From assembly GCA_026770595.1 (NCBI GenBank), contig MU633888.1, positions 1-20,426 of the forward strand: 20,426 nucleotides of DNA, given 5' to 3'. Below are positions 8,074 through 15,400 of this stretch, piece after piece. Source of the DNA: Ochromonadaceae sp. CCMP2298. Lineage: Eukaryota > Sar > Synurophyceae > Ochromonadales > Ochromonadaceae. The notes under the pieces are model-generated. The model saw nothing but the letters and a program-made list of their open reading frames with translations. It was not told the origin of the DNA and did no database searches. Each line of letters begins with the position of its first letter. Within the stretch, counting starts at the first letter, position 1. Both the position numbers and the translations under genes were made by a program.

Positions 8074-9759
8074 CTAGTAGACGTCTTTGAACCTCATGCC
8101 TGCCCATTGTACGTCGTCTATTCGTAAAAAACCCAAGCTAGTGAAAAGGGCTCTGGAGGCATCGTTGCTTCTTTCTATGTAGCAGAAGGGCGGACAGCGC
8201 ATATCTGTGGGACTCTCGCGTAACAGCAGCAACAGCGCCCGCACCGCTGCTTTGGCCAGTCCTTTGCCCCGGTGCTCGGGCTGGGTGTAAAGCATTCCCA
8301 GGGCACCGTACTTATATATCATCACCCAGCTTACCAAATCGCCCTGCGCCCCCTCCCCCTCCTCCCACTCGCGCGACCCTGCTTGGCGCTTCCTCTTGTG
8401 GCTGCCGTCCTCCTGCGTCCGTCGGTAGATACCGATACACAGCTTGGAGGCAATCATAGTCTTCGTCTGGGGAATGGCAGAAAATATGGAAACCACGGCA
8501 CAGAGCACAGAGCATCAGAGTAACGAGCACACAGAATAAAGCAAAAAGCACAGAAGACAGGTAAATGTTAACAATTTTTTGCGATACAGCGTGTGGATAC
8601 ATCGTAGCCAGATCGACTTACCATCTGTAGACTACTTGCTGTCTTGAACTTCCACGTGTCGTTAATGGCGTGTGCGTCTTCGTCTCTGTGGGAATGTGGG
8701 GAAGGGGAGAATGTGCGGTTAGAGAGTAGACTCGATGCTTGAATAGACCCATAGACTCAGACTTTTATACTCGTATAATAGACTGATGGAGGATAAAACG
8801 CTAGAATGACTTCGAATCAAAGGAACGCACCTTAGCTCGCACAGTGCATAGTCGGGAAGATTCTCCATGATACCATCCCTGCTGTGCGTCTGCGCCGTCG
8901 AGAAGACATCCTCGTTCACAAACACGCCGCACTCATTCACCCACTCCTGCTCCCAGCGCGGATTCACCCTCACCGCGGTCTCGTACAGGTCGCAGCTGAT
9001 GGCAGCAAACATGACCTGCGGCACCTTGGCGGTGGCCCGGATGTACTCGAGAGTCTTGAAGAAAGCTGGGAAGGCCACCTCGTGCGCCTTGTAGGGGCTG
9101 TACAACGACACCTCCACCCGCCCCTCCTCCTCCTTCACCAAAAACGAAGCAACTATGGATGGATGCACGATGTTGTCTGTGAACAGCCTCTGGTCCCAGA
9201 AGTTCCCCTCGGAGCAGTGGCACAGCTCAAGGTACATCTTGCACGAGTGGGGCAGGAAGCCGAAGGCCCAGTTTCGGCAGAGGATCAGCGAGGACACATC
9301 CTCCCGGCGGAGCTGCACGAGCATCCCCGTCGAGGCCGTGCTCGCAGCTGCCTGCATCGTGCTTCTCGCCGCGTCCTTCATCATGTGATACCAGAGAGGG
9401 TCGCTCTCCCCGATGAAGCTATCCCCGTTAGTCTCAGTGTTGAACTGCTGGACGCTATTGAAGTACGCCTCCTCTGAGACAGGGCCGCTCGCATGATCTG
9501 CACCCTCGCTAGCTGCCAAGTCTTGGGCCATGTCTTCATAGGTGTCTGTCTTCATGGCCTCCTCCTCCATGCGGTTGTACCACGCCTCGTCCTCTCCATC
9601 TGACCCCTCGCTTTCCGCTTGCATTTCTCCAACCGCCTCTGCTCTTTTGTGATGAGTCGCTGCAATCGTCTCCTTTCCCTGCCCGCTTGCTGTTGCGGCG
9701 CCCTCTTCTCCTGTTCGAGCGGCAGGCCAAGCTTCTAGATACACTCTCCTCTTCCGCAT
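8074..9759 (-). CDS. Glycine N-acyltransferase-like (GLYAT family, GNAT fold) protein
   Basis: GLYAT-type enzymes transfer an acyl group from acyl-CoA to glycine or another amine. Three minus-strand exons: 9759-8831, 8685-8622 and 8466-8074, with introns of 145 nt (GTGCGT...CACAG, phase 2) and 155 nt (GTAAGT...CCCAG, phase 0). From the first ATG (9759) the protein has 461 aa; an ATG at 9624 in better context (G at -3) would give 416 aa. After an acidic N-terminus, a region resembling the GLYAT N-domain appears (FLPHSCKMYLELCHCSEGNF). Splicing then joins LPDYALCELR to DEDAHAINDTWKFKTASSLQM, reproducing the family's D-A-x-x-(V/I)-N-x-x-W and S-L-Q-M pattern. The last exon has VSWVM, LGMLYTQPEHRGKGLAKA (acyl-CoA-binding HRGKG at about 396-400) and a terminal SLGF strand. 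A charged insert of about 25 residues, absent from the animal enzymes as I recall them, precedes VSWVM. Acyl substrate and localisation are unknown. Confidence 0.82.
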
Positions 9760-10117
9760 CCGAGTTGTGCCAAGCTCAGGCTGGCCATGAGCTTCCACCA
9801 GCACACTCCTCTTCTTCCGTCGCAACCAGAAGTGGACCCTCCTCTGCTTTTTGGGTTTTATGTGTTTTTTATGGTTTTTACTTATCTTCACGGTTTTGGT
9901 TTTTGGTTTTTTTCAGATTTGCCCCAGCATAGGCTTGCCAAGCATCCCGTGGATGTGCAGGATGTGCGATTGCTGCTTGAAAGAGCGAGCTGTCATTGCG
10001 GTGCACAGACGACGCTCTTCGACCCTCTCCATCAGCCAGCGGCCTCTTGCATCGCGCAATCTGGGCGTTCGAAGCAGTCAACGTACGGACATAGGAGGCA
10101 GACACCGAGCAGATAAG
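9760..10117. promoter_or_regulatory. Bidirectional intergenic region between the acyltransferase and SAP18 genes
   Basis: The two start codons are head to head about 358 nt apart, so the promoters must be here. T-rich plus-strand runs (9845-9915) end in a TTTTTTTCAG that resembles a splice acceptor. It could mark an intron in the SAP18 5' UTR, but no matching donor is evident. Both flanking frames remain open into this region without ATG codons. Confidence 0.45.
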
Positions 10118-10637
10118 ATGTCAACTATGGCAACTATGGAAGTGGATAGGATGAAGACCACTCCCTTCCTCCTGCGCTGCTTTTGGAGGCTCCATCGCAA
10201 CAACGGTCTGAACGCCTATCGCATGGCGGGGCAGGGGATGCTGCCCAAAGCAGAGGTGCAGATCTACACGTGGCTGGACGCATCTCTGAAGGAGCTCAGT
10301 GAGCTGCTGAAAGACGCGATTCCCGGGGCTGCCGACCCCGGCGCGATATTGATTATCATGACGGTGGGTATCGACCAGCGGGGCAGTCTCGCTATGAAGA
10401 ACGTAAGTGCATTGCTGTGCTCCTGCTGCTCTATTGCTCTATTGCTCCTGTGCTCTATTGATCCTGTGCTCCATTAAACCAGCGCTCTCCCGCATTTCTA
10501 ACACTCTCTCCCTCTTTCATTAGATTGGGCGTGTGACAAACGGGGTGGATGGGGCGGACGACGCCAAGACTCTGGGCAGCTACATCTGCATTGGGGACTA
10601 TATCGACATCGCCGTGTGCCGTACACAAGGGCGGTGA
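10118..10637 (+). CDS. SAP18: SAP18, Sin3-associated polypeptide / ASAP-PSAP complex subunit
   Basis: SAP18 is a small ubiquitin-fold nuclear protein found with Sin3-HDAC and in the ASAP/PSAP complexes (with RNPS1 and Acinus or Pinin) that sit on spliced mRNA. Two exons, 10118-10402 and 10524-10637, give 132 aa; the 121-nt intron (GTAAGT...ATTAG) is phase 0 and contains CTCTATTG-type repeats. Family signatures are clear: KTTPFLLRCFW at the start, the highly conserved QIYTWLDASLKELSELLKDA in the middle, GRVTNGVDGADDAKTLGSY across the splice, and IGDYIDIAV near the end. Human SAP18 is 153 aa; this one has a shorter N-terminus and a short tail ending CRTQGR. Four in-frame ATGs occur in the first 12 codons; the first was chosen. 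A GGGAGCA minisatellite begins just after the TGA. Confidence 0.95.
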
Positions 10638-10648
10638 TAGAGGTCAGA

Positions 10649-10797
10649 GCAGAGAGCAGAGAGCAGAGAGCAGGGAGCAGAGAGCAGGGAGTAGGGAATA
10701 GGGAGAAGGGAGCAGGGAGCAGGGAGCAGGGAGCAGGGAGCAGGGAGCAGGGAGCAGGGAGCAGGGAGCAGGGAGCAGGGAGCAGGGAGCAGGGAGA
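10649..10797 (+). repeat. GGGAGCA minisatellite (7-nt unit)
   Basis: A degenerate start (about 10649-10707, with CAGAGAG, GGGAGTA and GGGAATA variants) passes into about 12.7 perfect copies of GGGAGCA from 10708 to 10796. GGG runs every seven bases give strong G-quadruplex potential on the strand that SAP18 mRNA would carry. It starts about 12 nt after the SAP18 stop codon, so it probably lies in the 3' UTR. The period of 7 is not a multiple of 3, which argues against coding. Confidence 0.95.
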
Positions 10798-11205
10798 GAG
10801 CAGAGTAGTCTGGTGACTCTTGTGGGCGGGACATTGTTCGAAGCTTGGCGATTCTTAGTGTACTAGGACTACATTCACATCGATAGAACAGAGACGAAGT
10901 GCAAGGGGTGTGTGTAGTGCAAGGCAGAGAGGGGGCGAGGTTGTAGTGCAAGGGGGGTGCATACCTGCATATCTTCATATCTGCACACACGCACACCTGC
11001 ACCTGCATACCTTTCCCCCCCAATGCCTGCGATGTATCTCCCCAGTGTCCCCAGTGGGCCTATAAGCCTTTAGGCCGTTGTATTTGTGTATTTAAAGGGA
11101 ATTCCCGTGTTCCCTAACGAGAGCAGACAGCAGAGAGAGCAGTAATGCATTATGATTGTTCATACTATGCAGGATGTACTACAGGGCGCAGTATGAATTC
11201 CTATG

Positions 11206-11233
11206 CCCTATGCATTATGCCCTATGCATTATG
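11206..11233 (+). repeat. Two perfect copies of a 14-nt unit (CCCTATGCATTATG)
   Basis: Two adjacent identical copies occupy 11206-11219 and 11220-11233, with degenerate relatives (GCATTATGCAG) continuing to about 11250. Each unit includes the palindrome ATGCAT. No coding or regulatory meaning is evident. Confidence 0.85.
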
Positions 11234-11505
11234 CAGTTGGCATTATGCAGTTTATGTGCTGTATGTGTGCAGTCGACATACAATCGGAACCTTCAACACC
11301 ATTTGACACTATTTGCACGTTATTTACAGCCACACTCAGGCCAGGCACTCAAGAGGTGCTCAGAATAGTACAGGGTTCCCCACAGCCCCTACTAGCTGAG
11401 CTTCCACCAGCTCTGGAGTGTTACTCTTTCCCAGGACGCCAGCCAGGGGGAAAGAAGGAGAAACGCCCCAGTACCCAGATCTGATCGGCGCAGTCTGTCA
11501 GTAGT

Positions 11506-11862
11506 CTAGCCCACCAGCTCCCTCTCCACCATGGAAGACTTCTTCAGCAGCCACAGCAGAGACGTACGCACACTGCTCAGCGCCATCATCTTCTTCCTAA
11601 ATACTATGCTGTTGTTGTGCAGGATTTCTAACTCCTTCTTAATGTGCTCGACGGGGATGTGGCTCTTCGTCGCCACCTCCTTCCCGTTCCCGCTTTTACC
11701 CTTCTTCGCCAATGGTTTGACAACTTTGTTCGCCTGTAATTGCTTGAACTGCGCGATCGACTCCACCTTCCACCGCTCAGGCGTGCAGATGGCCACCCGG
11801 AACTTGCAGGTCTGGGACTGGGGCGGGGACGGATCCCAGGTGGGATCGGCAATGCCGTTCAT
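11506..11862 (-). CDS. Uncharacterised small protein, 118 aa from the first ATG
   Basis: The minus-strand frame ends at TAG 11506-11508; the first ATG is at 11862 (MNGIADPTWDPS). I do not recognise it. There is a possible beta-strand region (KFRVAICTPERWKVE, about residues 20-34), a Lys/Gly-rich linker (about 48-64) and a C-terminal part rich in helix formers (HIPVEHIKKELEIL, then VRTSLLWLLKKSSMVERELVG). The frame stays open upstream of the ATG for about 29 more codons, to a TGA near 11957-11965. A CTCAG at about 11922-11926 in that stretch could be a splice acceptor, so this may be the last exon of a longer gene whose 5' part I could not define. Codon composition looks protein-like, but confidence is modest. 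Confidence 0.45.
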   Translation of the reverse strand: MNGIADPTWDPSPPQSQTCKFRVAICTPERWKVESIAQFKQLQANKVVKPLAKKGKSGNGKEVATKSHIPVEHIKKELEILHNNSIVFRKKMMALSSVRTSLLWLLKKSSMVERELVG

Positions 11863-12468
11863 CGGCCTAGAGGCGCGTTGACCCACACCTCGCCCGTGCG
11901 CGATTCGGTAATCAGGCTCTGAGCACAGATGGACAGATTCTGTGACTATGGTGGACAGGCTCTGTCATCTGTCGGCCTTGCCTCTTCATCAGCAGTTCAT
12001 CATAGTCACAGCAGTTCCCGGTGTTCCAGAGTGCGTTACACATAAATTCCCAGTTTCTCAGGTTTAGCTCAGGGGACCTCGGGGTCTTTTCCTCCCGCTT
12101 CTCCCCACTTTGTGCTGGTGTCGTGCTCAATCTGTCGTGTGTTGGACGAAATCAGTGCATAACCGAATGCTTTAGTGCCACTTCTTATGGCTTCCTATCA
12201 TACTTTGGGATGATTCCTCCGATGGCTCTGCCACTGAAATGGGGAACCTGGGAATAGTTGCTTTTCGGACCCCTTATTTTTTGTCCCTTTTTCCAACGGT
12301 CCCCGGATTTTTTTGATTTTTGATATTCTGGAATTTTTGACAAGGACCAAGAGTCTTGCAATGCTGTTGGTTGTGTACGGCCAAGCGTCAGTTTTCAGCG
12401 CCTTCGCTCTCTAATTCAAGGTCCCACGCGCAGGTCTTCTCTTATTTTGCTTCGGCGAAGAAGAGGGG
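11863..12468. other. Region between the 118-aa ORF and the kinase gene
   Basis: No certain gene. A minus-strand frame at 11912-12130 lacks an early ATG, though it could contribute an exon to the 118-aa gene. An 11-nt inverted repeat (11940-11950 with 12001-12011) spans a 50-nt spacer. The right part (12270-12340) is T-rich and should include the promoter and 5' UTR of the kinase gene; no TATA box or other known element stands out. Confidence 0.45.
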
Positions 12469-15400
12469 ATGTGGGGCGGCGACGAAAACCAAAAGCCGCT
12501 TCTGAGGAAGTACGGGAAAGGCTCGAGCTTGGCATCTTTCAGCTCGAGTGACTTTTCTGCCTTTCCTGCCGCGAGCATACCAGCATCCACTAGCGACCCA
12601 AGTCTAAACGCAGTAAAGGGCGGGAAAGCCACGAGGAAGCTGGAGAAGCCGTCCGAGGAGGTGAAGTCCAAGAACGCTCGCAAGAACCTACCTTTCGAAG
12701 AGGCTCTGAAGAATGGGCACCCCGACGACAAGGCATTTCTCTCTGAAGTAACATGGCAGACCCCCGACACATCGAATGGGACCAATACTATCATAATTTG
12801 CACATTCTCCTTCCTATTGCCGAGCGACTGGAGTGCGGAGCGCGCAGAACGCTGCAGCAAGTGGCTGCGCGATCTGGACTTCGAGGACAAGCTCTTCGCC
12901 TCCAGCGCTGTGCTAATGGTGCACCAGAAAAAGACGGTAAGCGATCTCACACATATCTGCTTGCACCTCTCCTGTCGAGCTGCCCACTTAGCCTAACCCT
13001 GCGCGACCTCCCTACCTCCCTCTAACCTCCTAACCTCCATCCTCCCACAGGCGCAAGATTTTCGCACAGCTCTGCAGACCGTTGATAGTCCCACTAGCGT
13101 GGGCAGCTCACAGCAGGGCACCACACTGCAGCCCTCAAAGGTGGGTTTCCCTGGCAATATAGGCAGCGTAAACCGTGGGCGACCCCACAGCTGCCGCAAC
13201 CCGAAAGTAAACTCGAACCTCGGCCTGTTTGAAATAGGCTCTGAGGGAGAGGCGCAGACGTTGGCCCGGCCAGTCAGACGGCGCTCTACCTCGCTCTCGG
13301 TAGAACAGACCCTCCCACCCGATGCTCTCGACCAGAATCGGACGCACTCAATGTCCATGGACGCGGCCTTGTATGAACAAATGTCTGCTACGCCCAAGCT
13401 CAGCATCGAGGCCCCGCAGTACGGCCTGTACCGAGCCAACTCGAACGACAGCGACTCGGAGAATGGCCGCGACTCGCCCTTCTGCCCCTCATACAGCGCC
13501 AACTCCCCGCACTACCTCAACTCCCGCTCTGCCAACCAGTCTCCCTACTTCGGCAACGCCAGATCCCGCACCTTCTCTGCCGAGTCCTGCTCGCGGCCCA
13601 CCTCCACCGCCTCTCCTGCCGAGAACCTGGACATTAACGGGCTGACGATCGGAGACTCGGGGGAGGACGGACTGGGGCTCCGGTTAACGCGCAGCCGCAC
13701 CGGCCAGAGCCACAGCCGCGGCGGGTCCAGAAACGGCCCCCCTATCTTGGAGGTGGAGGAGGATGAGGACGAGAACGACCACGAGATGCGCGCTATTTTA
13801 GTCGAGGCGCCTGTGTCTATGGAGCAGCCGATGGCCCACCCCACTGCGCTCTACTCGCTGCCCTCCAATATCCATGTGTCCCGCATCCCCTCGGCCATGC
13901 AGACCACTCAGGAGACAGACCGCGACACGCAGTCCTTCATCTCTTCACAAGACGACGACAGCAACGCCAGCACGCTGCTGGACGAGTCGCAGCTGTCCGC
14001 GTCGGCCCAATCAAGCCAGAACGACCACCGCTCCCCAGTGAACAAGTCTGTCTCGACTGCGGCTGCCTCGTTCACACCGGTCCCCAGCATCTCCTTCGCT
14101 GCCCACATGCCAATGAATTCCACTAATTATTCGAATGTGCCCGCAGACCCCCAGGTGGCTGCGCCCATCGGTCTGAGCGGCCTGGGCGGCTCGTGCTTCC
14201 AGTCCGTATCGATCGTGCAACCTCGGTACCTGGGCGCACAGAAGTCTGGCCTTCTCGACCCGCGCAAGGCATGGGACGAGGCGCCGGGTGGGCCGGGGCG
14301 TAAGCCTATGCTGAAACGCTCGCAGACCGCGCCCTTGCCCATGCACGTGGAATGCAGCCCCGAGGCGCACAGCTCCATGGGAATAGACCGGGACCAGCAC
14401 CGACACGCACCGGGACCTCACTCTGACGGAGTCTTCGAGACGCCTGTGGCGCAAAGGGTACCAGAGGACGCTAGCTGGTGGAGCAGCACAGAGGGGGCGC
14501 CCGAGGAGGACATAAGGGAGATGAAAATACGCTTCGAGATGGCCTCTGATCAAGCCAAGCACGTCGCCATTCCTATCCGCCGGTCGATGAGCGAGGGCGT
14601 GGGGCTGCTGAGCAGAGACAGGCACTCGGACACTTTCGGCATCCAGAGGCGAGACGCGCGGGACGGCTCCTTCGGCCGCAACATGGACGACGGCATCGCG
14701 TGCAGCCACATCTCTGCTCTGTCGAGTATGTCTAATGGCCGCGGCTCGGGCGCGAACCTTCTAGATCGCAGGGACGCAGAGGTGCGCAGGGCGGACATGG
14801 TTACGGTCAGTCCAGGCACCCAGATGGGGGGTATAGGAATGGGCATGGATGTGGGCATGGGCCCGGGTATGGGAATGGGTATGGGAATGGGTATGGGAAT
14901 GGTTAGTGGGCCTCCGCAGGTGGAGTCGGGTTCGATTTTAGGGGGCTACTCCCAACCTGTGCTTGGCAATATGGTCGCGGGCTCCTCGCCGGGTTCTTTC
15001 ATGTATGCCGGTATGCAGCCGCAGGGTGTGCAGTTCTCCCTGCCCAAGCAAGACGGGGCGGGTATGGGTATGGGCATGGGTATGGGTATGGGGATGGGTA
15101 TGGGTATGGGTATGGGTATGGGTGCGGGTATGGGCATCGTTATGGGTATGGGTATGGGTGCGGGTGCGGGTGAAGCGAGTGGGTTTTTCCCACCCGACGA
15201 CAGGCGTGAGTCCCGCATGGCTAGGAAGATGGCGTCTTCCAAGGCCAAGGGCAAGCGACTGTCCATCATGGGTGTGGGGAGGGGGAGGGGGACGATGACC
15301 GGACACAACGTGTCTACCATCGCAGAGTCTCCCAGCAAGTCCGTAGCTGACGCAGTCTTCTCGCCTGCCGCCGTCTCCAAGGCCAAGAACGACTCTAAGG

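Larger units (their letters stand above)
10638..11505. other. Gene-free, repeat-rich region 3' of SAP18
   Basis: No gene is seen. It opens with the purine-rich minisatellite, followed by G/T-rich unique sequence (10800-11050), a short imperfect palindrome around 11058-11078, the palindrome GGGAATTCCC (about 11097-11106), two perfect copies of a 14-nt unit (11206-11233) and unique sequence to 11505. I find no canonical AATAAA for SAP18 here. Open frames over the minisatellite merely read the repeat. Confidence 0.6.

Noticed and set aside
8884-9477. Plus-strand 197-codon frame opposite the acyltransferase
   Set aside because: It is antisense to a well-supported exon and shows only the mirrored codon bias; no recognisable motif.
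9760-9891. Extension of the acyltransferase first exon to 9891
   Set aside because: The codon at 9891 is GTG, and the added residues are Lys-rich translations of an A-rich stretch; no ATG lies upstream of 9759 in frame.
9851-10117. N-terminal extension of SAP18 through the open upstream frame
   Set aside because: The extension is Phe/Cys-rich translation of T-rich DNA with no SAP18 character; starting at 10118 gives a length that fits the family.
10649-10797. CRISPR-like array
   Set aside because: The units are contiguous 7-mers without spacers, in a eukaryotic genome.
10598-11023. Minus-strand frame with LLPAPCS repeats
   Set aside because: The peptide repeat just reads the 7-nt minisatellite (any frame gives a 7-residue period); no start or conserved part.
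11940-12011. 11-nt inverted repeat with a 50-nt spacer
   Set aside because: An 11-nt match is expected by chance in 20 kb of repeat-rich DNA; no supporting context.
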